Notes: generated by a model not told the origin, from the letters alone. A DNA stretch of 64,000 bases from Cephalopachus bancanus (GCA_027257055.1 JAPVLO010000001.1:11617501-11681500); one strand, 5' to 3'. Shown: positions 12,396 to 25,609, counted from the first letter of the stretch. A program made the numbers and translations.

Positions 12396-13439
12396 CTAGC
12401 ATATCTGCCACATATTATAATAATTACAAATAAATAATTCTAGCTTTCTGCTAGATTATCTGTTAATAACAGGGGCCATATCAAAGTAGCATTTATGTAT
12501 ATTTATTTTGACTCCAGTGTCTAACTTAGTACCTGTTATTTGTTGAAACAGGAAATAACTAGGGGGAAAAAAACCCTGTGAATAGATGAATTTCCCTAAA
12601 TCCATTTCCTTCCATAATTTCCTTAACTACTTGCATTTTGGATGACACATCATTGGATTGGAAAAGCTATGATGGAGCTCATTCTCTCTTAATCCAAACA
12701 TTCCTCAAATTTGAGAACACAAATTTGAGAACACAAAATAAGGGGCAAAATAGAAGCCACGAGTCTGATATTCTAGACAGGAAATTTTGGTCTGTAAGAA
12801 TCAAGATGAAAGAGTTAGAATAACTGCTTCTGACAGAAAATTACTTGTCTCCCAACTCCATTCGTGTGTCTAGAAGATTCCTCCATTCAGTCCGTATAAA
12901 GACAGGTTATCACAGAACCCTAGGAGAAGTACCACAACTGAACTGCGGCTCATTTCTGATGAGACACCTGATAAGAGTGTGAATGCACACAGTGTTCACT
13001 GAGTGTGGGTCAGCCTTTTCCATTGCTTTGTAGTCATAAATCATTCCAGCTTTGCACCACTGCTCTACGGATTTCAGTTTGCCACTCCAGTGGCCAATAT
13101 CAGAAGTGTGAAAGTAGAAGTTAAAGTAATAAAATGCTCTTCACCTTTCCTGAATACCAGAACATAATCCAAAACCAAAAACCTAGAAGCTAAATGTGTT
13201 TGTTCTTGTTGCTGTTTCTTTACTTGTTGCTTTACTTTCCAGTAGTATTTCAGATGTTTACAAAGGAAAAGCTATGCTAATAATAGAACACTACGGGTAA
13301 AGCACTATGAAAGTCTACATGAATTTTACTTTTACACAATAAAAACTAAAAATTAAATAGGAAATAAAAGAAAAACACAATTGTCAGCTTCTCAAAACAA
13401 TAAAAAGTAAACAAAAACTGGACTGGGTAGTGTTTTGGC

Positions 13440-13560
13440 CTATGTTACTAGCTGTGTAATTTTGTCATAAGTAATCGAAAATCTACCTTTCATTAATTCC
13501 ATCAACTGTAAAATGAGGATATTGATCTGCTTCAGAGGTCTAACTAAAAGGCTTTATACC
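13440..13560 (+). repeat. MIR fragment
   Basis: 'gttactagctgtgtaattttg' and 'atcaactgtaaaatgaggatattgat' in MIR order. Confidence 0.72.
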
Positions 13561-14220
13561 TATAGTACCTTGGGTCTCTACATAATTTTTCTTCTCTTAT
13601 CTAATCTAAATGAAGCATGCTATCTCATTGGTGAAATGACATATTTCATACCAAATGTCATATGACATCAGAAAAAATGTTGATGCTCCTTAATTTAAAA
13701 AATTTTGGATATAGAATTTTTCATCAGAACCTTCTTTTCTTGATCTGATCTCTCGCCCCATCCATAATTAAGCCTCGATCTTTATGTTCCATGTTAAAAA
13801 AGTATTTCACAGAGAGCGTTAACACAATAACTGCTGAAAATATTTAATAATCAAAACCAGAAAGATAACTAAAAATAAATAACTTCTTATACTTGTAGAA
13901 CATAATCAGCTTCACTTATCACTAATACAAACAGTCCTTGACCCATGCAAATCTATGAAAAGAAGCTTCATAAACGTCAAATAAGCAGTTACCACCCCAA
14001 CAGAAGCCAATCATGTATCTGTATTTTGATTGTCGCCGGTATTTTCCATTAACGAGTAAAATTATCCAGCTGATAGTCCTTTCAAAGGAGTCACACAGCT
14101 GAATCCTGGAGAAGAATATTTTAGAGTGAGGAAAAGAGAAAGATTCATCCCTGAAAAGTGATCTTTCTTAATTTGCCTATGTCTATGTAGGTACAGATTT
14201 CTTGTGCATTTACATGTGCC

Positions 14221-14262
14221 GTGTGTGTGTGTGTGTGTATGTGTGTGTGTGTGTGTGTGTGT
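14221..14262. repeat. (GT)n microsatellite
   Basis: 42 bases of GT with one A at 14240. Confidence 0.95.
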
Positions 14263-14639
14263 CCAGATCCTACTAGAGTGCAACCAAAAGACAACCTGAA
14301 AGAGGGAATGCCTGCAGTTGAAAATCTGTCAAACTCAGCTTGAGGATGGTACACAGCAGAGAAAGCAGGAATAGTATGTGCATGCTTAAAACAGAAGAGG
14401 GAGGCATAGGAAGAACAGGAAACAGGCCTCATATATAATGATCCATTGTGAACAGCTCAGAGCGAATGAGTGAAGACGAAAAGTTATTTTTAAAAAAATG
14501 CAGCCTGTAAATTTGTTTCTACAAGGTTAGGAGAGCCCTTTAAGCTTTACAGCTGGTGATGTCAGAGAGATATGTCTGCTTAAAACCCATATGAGACCGG
14601 TGGAGAAGACCACTGTCAGCTCCCAAAGAGAACATCTTC

Positions 14640-14845
14640 TGAATAGAAGGTGGGCTTTGGATTCAGAAACATTTCCATTAAAAATTCTGTTCCATCTCGC
14701 TATTTTCATGACCTTGGGGAAACACAGTAGAATTATCTGTCTCTGATTTCTCATTAGAATAAAAGTATCGTAGGCCTCAAACGGTTGCAGGGGGAGAAAA
14801 AGCGTAGTGGATTTTGCACCTTGCCTGACACATAGTAGGTGCTCA
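14640..14845 (+). repeat. MIR, nearly full length
   Basis: 'gggctttggattcagaaac', 'catgaccttggggaaac' and 'ttgcctgacacatagtaggtgctcaat' span 5' to 3' MIR landmarks. Confidence 0.7.
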
Positions 14846-16524
14846 ATCTTCTTAATTTATGAGGAAGACAAGACCTCATGGAGAAAATTTACAAGAGACA
14901 GAAAGCAAGTCCGTGTGTCAAATTACATCAACATGCCTCAGACTACTGATCCGCAAAATTCATTTATTTACGAGACTTATCATCTACTACATTCAAGGAG
15001 GAAAACTTTAGGCTGAGCACTATCTCTGACTTGCATTATAATTTATGAATATAGGCCCCTAAAACCACAAACATTATAATATACTTGTTTTAACCAACCA
15101 ATATTATTTAAGTCATCTCTGGAACATAAAAAAATAAATATTTGTAGAGTATCTATTAAAGATCAAGGCATTTTCCTAATGATCAACAGGACACTCCTTG
15201 ATGTCTTCCTAATTACGTTTGCAGGCTTTGCGTGTTTTTCCCTTCTGTTCTCTCCTTTTGCTTTTCAACTAGCTTAGAGTCCATCTCAACTGAAGGATTC
15301 CTTGTTAATCAGTTATGTCTTTCCCTTAGACTCATTCCACCCAGATACCCAGGATTAACATTTGTCAGAGTCAGAGGATTTGCTGCTGAACCACTGAGAA
15401 CAGACCTACTCCTGGGAACTAAACTGAGTTCTTCCCACATAGACCTCGACATGGGTCTGGTCACAGGACAGCATTGGAATTCAAACACCCAAACTCAATT
15501 TCCCAGGTCAGCAAGAATCTGCCACCGCTAGGCCAATCCATTCCATATGCTTTTAATTACTGGCTGCCCGTTTTTGTTTGTTTTTATGCTTATTGTCAAT
15601 ACAGATATAATCTTTGCCTGCAAATCAATAATCCAATTTTATTCCACAAATATGTTTTTAAAATCATTCTAATTGTAAACACTCAGCTCTATTTTCCACA
15701 GACACACAAAAATGAGATAAATCATGTGTTTCTTTGTCAGGATGGCATTGAATTGGAAAAAACCATATTATAACTACTGGTTCCAATTCTAAGAAAATTG
15801 AAGTTGGGTAGAATTTAGAAAGGGCTGTTAAAGCACATCCTTTAGCATAAAAAATGAAAAGAAAACTCTTGGGAATATTATGCTCTCTTATTTTTCTTTG
15901 AACAAAATTGCAGCCATCAGCTGTGGGAAGTGGTTTGTCTCTTCAGTCAGAATCTTCTTGTCCCTTGTATTAATAGTTTGGTGTACACATGTGTATTCAC
16001 AGGTGATAGGGATGTTACTACAGACAGAGTAACTCAAAAGGAATTGTGAATTAGATTTCACATTGTTTCTCATCCGTACAATTTTCAACTTAGTCTTAAA
16101 ATGCTGCTAGTACTTTTATTAAGCTACCCAAGTGTATCTTTACTTTTGAAAAGTTTTTTCTAATGAATCATTCAAATTAAGGCTCTCCTTGGTAACGTTG
16201 GCATTTCAACTTTTTGTTATTGTGATGTGGCCCAAAATCACGTCACTGTGTATGGTTTTTATCTGCAGTGACTACAGTAAGCACAGAAACCACCTCACAG
16301 AAGCACAGAAAGGGTGTCAGGTCAGGCTTCATATAGCAGCTGCATCTGAATGCATCAGTGTGTGATAAACATTTTCCCATAACTCATCTCATTTAATCTG
16401 GTTAAATCAAATCAAGCAGACAGTAAAGTTCTTTTTAGAGTTGAGCCACAGAGTTCCTTTTCTTTCCAGAAGAACACTGTGAAAAAATTCAGAATACATA
16501 GTGAACCAAATTCGATTCTACCAA

Positions 16525-16525
<1 letters not shown>

Positions 16526-16571
<46 letters not shown>
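16526..16571. repeat. (AC)n microsatellite
   Basis: About 46 bases of uninterrupted AC. Confidence 0.95.
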
Positions 16572-16575
<4 letters not shown>

Positions 16576-17019
16576 TGCCCACATGCATACACAAAATCTC
16601 TCCTAAAAACAAACCTGATTTCCATTTCTACTATTTTCAATATCTCATCTCAGAGAAGTATTTTTGCCTGGAGAAGCAGATAAAAGAATGATACTTTAAT
16701 AATTGGTCACCCAATCAAAATTTGTACAAGACAGATAAATTTGTACTTTCACTTGATAACCAGCACCTCAATCTATATGAATAAAGACATGGGTTCAGAT
16801 CAGTTTGCGAGGACTGTACCAATTTCACCATTTTGATTATATCTGTATCTTTACTTGGACAAGTTACTTCTGATCCAAGGTTCAATACAACCTGTATCCA
16901 TTGTCCCATCTTGGAACACTTTCCAAAAATGGCTGGGCCATGAAGATGCCCCCTATTTTCTCTGCACTTAAGAATGTAGCCAAATGAACAAACGAAGACA
17001 GACAAATTGGATAATGAAA

Positions 17020-17523
17020 GGTACCAGATGGGACCGCCCAAAAAAAGGAATTCTTTTTTTGGAGGGTAAACCGTTTGTAATACACTCAGAACTTGTTCCT
17101 CTGAACCAAACAGTCAACCGAAGTTTTCATCTGGAAATTTTAAGAAGGTTGCATCATGATTTGCAGAAGAAACATCACATGCCGAGTTGGGACCAACAGG
17201 TAACTGGTTCTTCCACCATGACAACACACCTGCCCACACCGTGCTGCATGTTCAGTAGTTTTTCGCCAAAAACAGTGTGATCCACTGCCCCACCCTCCCT
17301 ATTTGACTGATGCCACTCTGAGTCACTTTTTGTTTGTTTCCCTGATGAAAAAAGTCCCCAAAGAGAAACGTTTTGCCAACGTGGAAGAGAGGAAACAAAA
17401 CATACAGACGTACTAAAAAGCATCAAAATTGACGAGTTCAAAAACTGTTTTGAGCAGCAGAAAGAGTGTCTTAATAGATGTATTGCATCACACAGAGAAT
17501 ACTTTGACGATGACTGACGTTTA
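17020..17523 (+). pseudogene. Mariner-family transposase remnant, C-terminal half
   Basis: Translated pieces match the mariner catalytic region: the HHDN..AHT motif near 17215-17245 and the family's C-terminal block ending at the stop near 17518 (after 'tttgacgatgac'). Frameshifts and stops break it, and the second catalytic Asp block is lost. The N-terminal DNA-binding half is absent. An Alu sits just downstream. Not functional. Confidence 0.8.
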
Positions 17524-17537
17524 AAAATGTAATTTTA

Positions 17538-17820
17538 GCCGGGCTCGGTGGCTCAGCCTGTAATCCCACGCTTTGGGAGGCTGAGGTGAGTGGATTGCCT
17601 GAGCCCGCGGATTCGAGACCCGCCTGGGCAACTTGGTGAGACCTCATCTCTACAATAAATCAAAAAATCAGCTAGGTGTGGTAGCGCGCGCCTGTAGTTC
17701 CAGCAACTTGGAAGGCTGAGGCGGAAGGATCGCAGGAGCCCAGAGGTCGAGGCTGCGGTGGCCGGGAGCGGCCACGGCACTCCAGTCTGGGCGACATGTG
17801 AGACTCCAACTCAAAAAAAA
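17538..17820 (+). repeat. Alu dimer inserted at the end of a mariner remnant
   Basis: Full dimer of the local dialect. The duplication AAAATGTAATTTTA at 17524-17537 matches 17818-17831 with one change. The target lies just after the mariner transposase stop codon. Confidence 0.93.
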
Positions 17821-18065
17821 ATATAATTTTAAACTTGTAATTTATTAAACAAATAAATGCACAATTTCTTATAATAAATTATGTTATGAACTTCCACAAA
17901 GATTACCTATTATTTTTTCAAAGCAAAGAGATGAAAGAAGAGAAGGAGAATGTCAGAATAACATGGCAATGAAATAAAAAAACCCCTACACTGAGCTTCC
18001 ATATTCGTTCCACACTATATACAGGAAACTCCAATATTGAGAAGTAATCAATAAAGCTTCATATT

Positions 18066-18199
18066 AGGCTGGGTACTGTGACTCGAGCCTGTAATCCCAG
18101 CACTTTGGGAAGCTGAGACTAGAGGATTGCTTGAGCCCAGGAGTTCAAGATCAGCCTAGGCAACACAGTGAGACCTCATCTCTATAAAACTTAAAAAAA
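18066..18199 (+). repeat. Free left Alu monomer
   Basis: Only the left arm is present, followed directly by an A-rich tail. A 16-base flank at 18050-18065 recurs at 18200-18215 with two differences, so this was an insertion of a monomer, not a broken dimer. Confidence 0.82.
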
Positions 18200-18215
18200 T
18201 AAAGATTCAAATTGC

Positions 18216-20084
18216 ATTGGTTAGTCAAACCTGTAACTCTGATAAAATATACCACATCTGCCATAAAAACTACATGCGTACTTCAGAAATTTGCTAGACC
18301 AAAATACTGTGGAGAACCTGACATTTAAATGTTATTATTTGTTTTCTTTGCAGTGGGTGAATAAAATCAGGTTTTCAAATTTTTTCAGACCAAAGTATTG
18401 ACATTTGAGAGTCTAGGTTAAGCACAGAATCTCCCTTTTGCATTTTTATATTATTACAAGTGATTATAATTACATTTAAGACAAGTGAATTAACTGCAAA
18501 TCTAAGTATTATTCGTGCTTCAGCATCATTTATGGAAGCAAAAATCATGAGCTTACACGTAGCTGAACATTTTGCAGCAACACGCAACATACATACTAAT
18601 AGGCTAACATGTTTTTCCTTATCAGTGAAGTTTTCATTTATATACACTTTGAAATCACTAATTCACTATATTCCGTAAGTTTGATATTGTCATAAGAAGG
18701 GCCCACTTTAAAAAATCTCTATATGCATTGTTATTGATGCCAGAGATGTATTTCAGTTTCAATTCACTCATGGTGTCACTTGTTGAAAGGACATTGAAGT
18801 TACATTCAGGCCTAGTGAAAGAAATAACGTAAAAGTTTAGCAACGTGTGTTAACCCTAACTAATGGAAGATTGTATTTACATAGCCCAGGAGTGCCACCA
18901 TTACTGGTGAACCCTCATCAAATTATTAGGAAAACTACATTGACAATAGTTCAGCTCACCTGTCTCTGGTCTGCTTCCCTTTCTACCCCCCCTCTTGCAT
19001 ACTCAAGTGCAAATGTATATTCACAGGTGATAGGGATAGTGATCCGTGGTCTTGATGCTTGGGCTGCTAACTGATAAAATGGGGACTTTGTGTCAAATAA
19101 ATGTCTTCCTTTCTCACACCAAACACCTCTTCATATTCCATTCCTTTAAATATCTTTTTTATTTGAGTACACTAAGAATAATATCAAGCTAATTTACTAC
19201 GCATACAACAGAGTATACCTCAAATATTTTGCATGACTACCTTTTAACCATACCTATTCAGATTACTTCACTTTTTCCATTCCTGTGACATTCCGTTTAT
19301 TTATCTTTGAAAATAATCTTTTCTGTAAACTGTATTAAATTACACCACTTTTGTGTTATAGTCAAGTCAAGCAGAATGAGACCAAATTTTAAACATGTTT
19401 TTATGTTAACAATGTTTAACACAGTTCAGCTTTTACCACTGATGTCACAGGTATGGGAAAAACTCAATGAATCATGCCCCCATTTATCAGCCAAGCAGTG
19501 AAATAGTAGTCATCAGAGTACTGGTTCAACAAAGTTGGCAATTAATGATGCACTAACTGGGTAAACAATTAACTAGTGTAATTTAAAAGCTTCTGAATCT
19601 CACGTCTAAATGTTACCCCAGACAGCTGGATCTTTTGCCTAGAGAAAAGCTTCGCTCTCCAACTTTTGATAAGAAAAACAATTAACTTTCATTCTCATAT
19701 TCCCTATTTAGATAATAAAGATAACTTCCCCCAGAACATATACATTAAGATATTTCAACTCTACTTAGGTATGGTAAGCAATTTAATTTTGAAAATTCTG
19801 TCAAAACATTATTCACCTGTAGCATTGCTTTCCTAACTGTGGGACGATGATTTCCTGTATAACGGAATCCCTCAGAAAGGTTCCTAGGGAAACGTGGTAA
19901 GAATACCAACTAATTCCAGGTTTAATATGACAGCGAATGGCACAGAGGATGAAAGGGAACACAATTCACAAGCAATATGCCATAAATAAGAGCCTTTAAA
20001 GACTGATTTGGGAATAATGCAGCGACCACGTAGATGTTCGTAGTTTCCTTTCTCTGCTGCTCCATCATTTTAAAATAAAAACTG
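18216..20084. other. AT-rich intron, nothing recognised
   Basis: No repeat or gene identified. Confidence 0.5.
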
Positions 20085-20650
20085 AGCTACCATGTAATCC
20101 CACCTCTGGGAATATACACAGAAGAACATAAATCATTCTATCAAAAAGACACTTACACACATACATTCTTTGCAGCACTATTCACAGTAGCAAAAACATG
20201 GAACCAACCCAGATGTCCATCAAAAATGGACTCGATGAAGAAAGTGTGGTACATATACATGACAGAATACTACACAACCATAAAGAAGAACAAAATTATG
20301 TCCTTGGCAGCAACACAGATGCAGCTGAAGACCATAATTCTAAGTGAACTCTCACAGAAACAAAAAACTGTATACAGCATGTTCTCACTCACAAATGGAC
20401 CCTGATCAATGAACACACTAGCACAAAAATGGAAACAAAAGATGCTACACACTGCTAAAGGAAGGAGGTGGGGGGGAGGGAAGAGGAATAAGGGGCACAC
20501 AACTATATACCAAGTACGGGGTCCACTATCCAGGGGCGAGAGGGCTTGCCAGAAGCCCAAACATCACTTCCTTACTTGCACGCAATTTACTTATGCAGTA
20601 AGTCCTCACATGTATCGCACAATCAAAAAACAAAATTATACACACATACG
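20085..20650 (+). mobile_element. L1 3' end, 5' truncated
   Basis: Same ORF2 end as the copy at 2040, with the G-rich tract at 20464-20480 and a shorter, diverged 3' UTR. Stop codons interrupt the frame. Confidence 0.87.
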
Positions 20651-20832
20651 TAATCATATGCTGTTCATGATGTCTTATATAGGATTATTTATTGTAATAA
20701 TGCAGCAGTCATATATATGTTAATATTTTTCTTTCTCTTCTGTTTCATCCTTTCTAGGAAAAACATGATTACTTATTGTCTATGATGTCTGCTATATTTA
20801 TTTACAAAATGGTTGTTAAGATAATATTGTCA

Positions 20833-21121
20833 GCCAGGCTCGGTGGCTCAGCCTGTAATCCTGTGCCTTTGGGAGGCTGAGGTGAGTAGATTGCCTGAGC
20901 CCGCGGGTTTGAGACCCGCCTGGGCAGCGAGACCTCATCTCTACAATAAATAAAAAAATCAGCCGGGCGTGGCAGCGCATGCCTGTAATTCCGGCTACTC
21001 ACAAGGCTGAGGCGGAAGGATCGCCGGAGCCCAGCAGGTTGAGGCTGCGGTGGTCGGGAGTGGCCACTGCACTCCAGTCTGGGTGACAGAGTGAGATTCC
21101 AACTCAAAAAAAAAAAAAAAA
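20833..21121 (+). repeat. Alu dimer with perfect 15-base target-site duplication
   Basis: AAGATAATATTGTCA flanks it exactly (20818-20832 and 21122-21136). Pure A tail of 18 bases and low divergence suggest a relatively young insertion. Confidence 0.96.
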
Positions 21122-21832
21122 AAGATAATATTGTCATGGGTTAAAATGGAGGCCACGGAAGCATATGAGAGCATGGATGCACGGGTTAAAATGGCATAAT
21201 TTTTTTCTATTGTTAGATACCAGAAGATAAAAATTTCCTTAAATACGACTTCATCTCTCACTTTGCAAATAGTGGAAAGACAGACCAACTGGCCTTTCTC
21301 CCTCCTAACTTTCTGTACTGTGAATGCTCTCAAGAGAGCATGACTTATCTTAATTAATAAAGAGAGCCACTGAATCCACAAACCACGCCCCTGAAAGTAA
21401 GAAGAACAGACCTCCCCTTTGGGATTGTCTCCTCCCTCATTTGATTCTACCCTGAGATTGAGGAGACCAGGACTTTTGTCACTTGCGTCTTTTATGTCAC
21501 TTATTCTGAGGCAGTGGAGAGCATGAAACACTGTAGTCAGTCATTCAAGGGAGCTTAACAGCAAGGATAAGATCCACATGAAAACCGATGACTCAGGACC
21601 TAGCCAGTTAATAACAAAATGTGTGAATTTTATAAATAATAAGGGTCAAGGAATAGAGTCATATAAGATATGGAATGACAATGTTAATTAAAAGAGCTAA
21701 TACTGACACCTGCTTGTGCCAGGCTGTGCACTCTACCTTCTTATTTTAATCATCCAACAGAAGATTATGAGAATATGTATATGAATATGTGCCCTCTGAG
21801 AATATGTGCTCCATTGTGTCCATCTTATAGAA

Positions 21833-22060
21833 TACCAGGGATGCCAAGATAATGTATACACATTTTAAAAGATGTTACGTATGTATTACTTTTCGAAGTT
21901 GATTTAAATTACCATAGCAATGTGCATTATGATGTTCACTGAACCATGCTTCTGCCGTTTTCTTTGAGTGTCCTGCCTGTGGCACGGTGACGCTAGCATT
22001 CATTTTGAGCCAATGTCATGTTTAAAATGTGTATACATTTTTTGCTCCCCTCCCCTCTAG
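21833..22060. mobile_element. Short inverted-repeat transposon (Tc1/mariner-type MITE), copy 2
   Basis: Left AATGTATACACATTTTAAA is perfectly inverted at the right end (near 22023-22041). The subterminal bases (gatgtta.. ttacttttc) match copy 1. The unit of about 228 bases shows no coding capacity. Confidence 0.75.
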
Positions 22061-22589
22061 ATAAGGATAAAGAGGGAGACTTCCTATAGTCTAGAACATC
22101 ACGAAGAGCTAGCAAGTCCCAGGCAAGGGTTTAAATCAAGAAAGTACAGGGGCTGCCTGACTTTAAACACAATACAGAAGCAAGCAGTTTTATGTAAATT
22201 TTATGAAGCAATTCACTTTTAAAACCATCTTAAATTGTTTGTGTCTCGTACAAAAAGAACTTTAAAGAGTGTAGTAAGCTTTGAAATTAAGACAGTTGAG
22301 CATTAACGTTTATATAGTAGTATTTACTTGTCTAATATGCCAATGAGAATATCATAAAACATGAGAAATTTCTCACTGAAAAACGGATTATCCCAGTTGC
22401 TCATGAGATGGGATTTTTAAAAATTATATAAAATTATGCTTTAACTAGGAAAAATAGGAATGTAACATAAAAAAGAGGATCGGGATTCAATAATATTCTG
22501 AGTTAAATATTACTCTATATTTAAAGGGAATTTAACAGCATTTTTCTCACAGTGATAGTTTGGCTTCAGAATGTCCTTTAAAATACTCA

Positions 22590-22705
22590 GTAACTAAGTG
22601 ACCTCAGGTGAGTTGCCCTGCATTTGTTGTGAAGATGACATGTGAAAGCTTTGTAAATTACAAAGCACTTTATGAATACCACTAACATTAGGAGATGTTA
22701 TTCAC
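22590..22705 (+). repeat. MIR-type fragment
   Basis: 'aactaagtgacctcaggtgag' then 'gctttgtaaattacaaagcactttatgaat', as in the MIRb/MIRc 3' region. Confidence 0.55.
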
Positions 22706-24639
22706 AACCCTTCTCGTAAGCTCACTGATCTCAAATGAGCTTATAGATTATGGAAGCACTGTAGAGAATGGTGCTCAGAGAGACAGGAATGAGAGGAAGA
22801 CACATTCACAAAGTTGCAAGTTCTGATTTCTGAATGAATAATACATTAGTACTGTAACAACTCTTAATAGCAGTAAAGAACATCATAAAGAACTAGCAAG
22901 CAACTTCTCTTACTTTCTTCCACTTCTTGCCAATAATAGTCCCTCTTCCCTTACACCTCTTTCAACTACAAATGGACCTCCACAATTTTCCTTAAGCATC
23001 TACCTATTAGATGAATTTGGGGTGCGTTCTGTAAGTACAGAGAATGTTGTGTGCAATGGGTCCTAAGGAGACTGAGAACGCAGATGCTGAAAATGCAGAA
23101 ATATAAAACTTTGAGCAACCAAAATGGCCTGAAATAGTCTGGGGAGGGTTTGGAGACCCCAAATGCCCCACCAGCTGCACAGATTCTCTTGGGAGTCAGC
23201 ATGACATCTGCTTTCACTTCTTCGATACAGCACTTCACAGAGCCATCCAGGTTTCAGAAGAGACATTTGATGAGAATGCTGAATGAAATTTCTGCAAAAT
23301 AGCCTGAAATACTCTGAGATCATTTGACGGAGGTTTCCCTGTGAGAAAGCAATCATGACTGACTTACAAGGGAACCTCCATCAATAGATAATACAGAGTT
23401 CTTTAAACATGGGTCCAAAGGTGCATGATAGACCCACGATGCTTCAGAAATGTGCTGTGGCTTGGTATTTATATTAATTAGGTGCTTGACATGTGCAAAG
23501 AAAGGGCTGTGATTTCTGCATAGACTGAATTTCAAATGCTGGTAGTGCAGTAAACCTGACACAAGAAACCCATGTGAAGGAACGGGATTCTAACAAGCCT
23601 GTCGTTGATCCTTTCTTACATCTAAGAAATTATGCCACGATCCTAGGCCCTTGGTATTTAGAATCATCAACATTACCTGGGAACTTGTTAGAAATCCACT
23701 CTCAGACCCTCCCTTCCCCTACTGAATCAGAACTATACTGTAGTGGGATCCTGAGGTGATTCACGTCATCAACACAATTTAAGCTGCACCATGATGCATT
23801 ACTTTTTAAAATGATAAATTAAAATGAAACTGAATGCTTTTATTTTTCCTTTTTAGCTGCAGTAAGTTTTTTTCCTCATAACTGCTGATACGGTATAGAG
23901 CATCCTGCATCTGGAAATCAGTGTGCTTTTCCTATTCAAAGGGGGCTCGGGGAGGCATTTCTAAAGACATCTCAAATTCTGTTGCCCATAACGGCTAATT
24001 GGTGAGAATCACGCCTGCATGAGCATGCATATGGGCTATGTCGTGGATTAAAGAGATCTTAGCAGAAATAATGGAGATAGCAACAGTTTGAAATGTGTTT
24101 TAGAGATCTGTTTTATTCAAGCTATCATTTAAATTCATGCCAAACACACCTCCACTCTTGTCTTCCCCTCTAGTGAACTCACTTGGCTTAAAAAAAAAAA
24201 ACACATGCTGTTAGAGGTTCCAGTTATTCCCTGAGCAGGTGGGAGGATGAGGCAGAGCTCTTCAATCACTCATCTGCAGAGTTCGGGGATGTTTTGAGTA
24301 TGAAAGTCATTATACGACAACAAATCCTCTTCTATCACATTTCGTTGGTGAGTAATTATTGTGTTCTAGCAAGCGAAGGATTAACAGTTCTGCCTTGCCG
24401 TAGGAGAGAGCACAGCAGATGCGTTCCCCTCACCTGCAGGGGCCTTATCTTTGGCTGCAAAATATTGATTATGCTTGATTCTGGGTCTGGTCTTGTCCTC
24501 TAAAAAAGGTGAAAATTCAAGATGACCTCTATCACCCTGAAGTAAGCTAATAATTTCTATCTTCCTAGGAGAAAAAAGTATATGCATATATATATTTATT
24601 TATGTATTTATTATATCATATTGTATTATATATATATAT
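22706..24639. other. Intron, moderately GC, one MER5A fragment
   Basis: 22900-23570 and 23880-24500 are unlike known repeats and less AT-rich than neighbours. See the finding on 23880-24480. Confidence 0.4.
23610..23790 (+). mobile_element. MER5A-like fragment
   Basis: Blocks 'catcaacattacctgggaac', 'ttgttagaaat', 'ctactgaatcagaa' and 'ctgaggtgattc' in MER5A order, with ends eroded. Confidence 0.7.
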
Positions 24640-24850
24640 ACAAGCAGTTTCCATATAGTAATGCAACTCACCCTCTGATGTAAGTTCTATTATTCCCACC
24701 TATGAGGAAATATAAGAGGAGAAAGTTTAAGAAACTGTGCCCATGGTTGCACAGTTAGAAAGCAGCAGAGGAATCCCAGGGATTCAAGGACTGAGTCCCT
24801 AGTGGAAAAAATCGGGACCTGTTTAAGAAAAAAAAAATTGCTTGAATATG
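24640..24850 (-). repeat. MIR-containing segment, duplication copy A
   Basis: Reverse MIR core ('cctatgaggaaat', 'tgcccatggttgcacagttagaaag') plus about 60 non-MIR bases ('gactgagtccctagtggaaaaaat...tgcttgaatat'). All of it is repeated at 25610-25822. Confidence 0.8.
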
Positions 24851-24854
24851 AATT

Positions 24855-24892
24855 TCATATATGTATATATATATATATATATATATGAATTG

Positions 24893-24931
<39 letters not shown>

Positions 24932-24936
24932 ACGCG
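24855..24936. repeat. Compound (TA)n-(GT)n microsatellite with palindromic flank
   Basis: TA repeats (24864-24886) are bordered by AATTTCATATAT and ATATATGAATT, which can pair. (GT)18 then runs 24895-24930 and ends in alternating CGCGCG. Confidence 0.92.
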
Positions 24937-25275
24937 CGTGCTTTGTAGTAAGACTAGGGATAAGAGGCTTATCTTTATTTAGCCTACCTAGTTACTGCTT
25001 AGTTTAATTTTTCTGCCATGCAGATGAAGCAGTCTCACTGCTCTTATTCTGGTCACATTGTGCATAAGCTTAGCTGTTATTTAAGTGGTTTCCTAACATC
25101 TTTATATTTCTTCCAATCCATCTTCCAGACTCCAATCTCTTTGAGTCCTTAAATCCCAGTTTCCTTATCTGGTATGCTTCCTCTCCCAATTTATATTATT
25201 TACTATTCTCTACACAGATAAAATTTAAACACAATAGTTTATCATGAAAGGTTCTTCATTATAATAATTGTTGGT

Positions 25276-25574
25276 GCTGGCCTCGGTGGCTCAGCCTGTA
25301 ATCCCGCGCCTTTGGGAGGCTGAGGTGAGTGAATTTCCTGAGCCCGCGGGTTCGAGACCCGCCTGGGCAGTGAGACCTCATCTCTACAATAAATCAAAAA
25401 ATCAGCCGGACGTGGTAGCGCGTGCCTGTAATTCCGGCTACTCGGAAGGCTGAGGCGGATGGATTGCTGGAGCCCAGCAGGCAAGGCTGCGGTGGCCGGG
25501 AGCGGCCACTGCACTCCAGTCTGGATGACCGAGTGAGACTCCAACTCAAAAAAAAATAATTAATAAATAAATAA
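25276..25574 (+). repeat. Alu dimer inserted between two duplicated MIR segments
   Basis: Full dimer of the local dialect with an (AAAT)n-extended tail. The duplication ATAATTGTTGGT is at 25264-25275 and 25575-25586. Confidence 0.94.
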
Positions 25575-25609
25575 ATAATTGTTGGTTATTTGATATTGTT
25601 TATTGATGT

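Larger units (their letters stand above)
12396..17019. other. Intron, unique sequence between MIRs and microsatellites
   Basis: Besides the listed MIRs and the GT and AC repeats I see no gene or element. Open frames at 14062-14432 and 16412-16691 are produced by the dinucleotide repeats. Confidence 0.5.
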
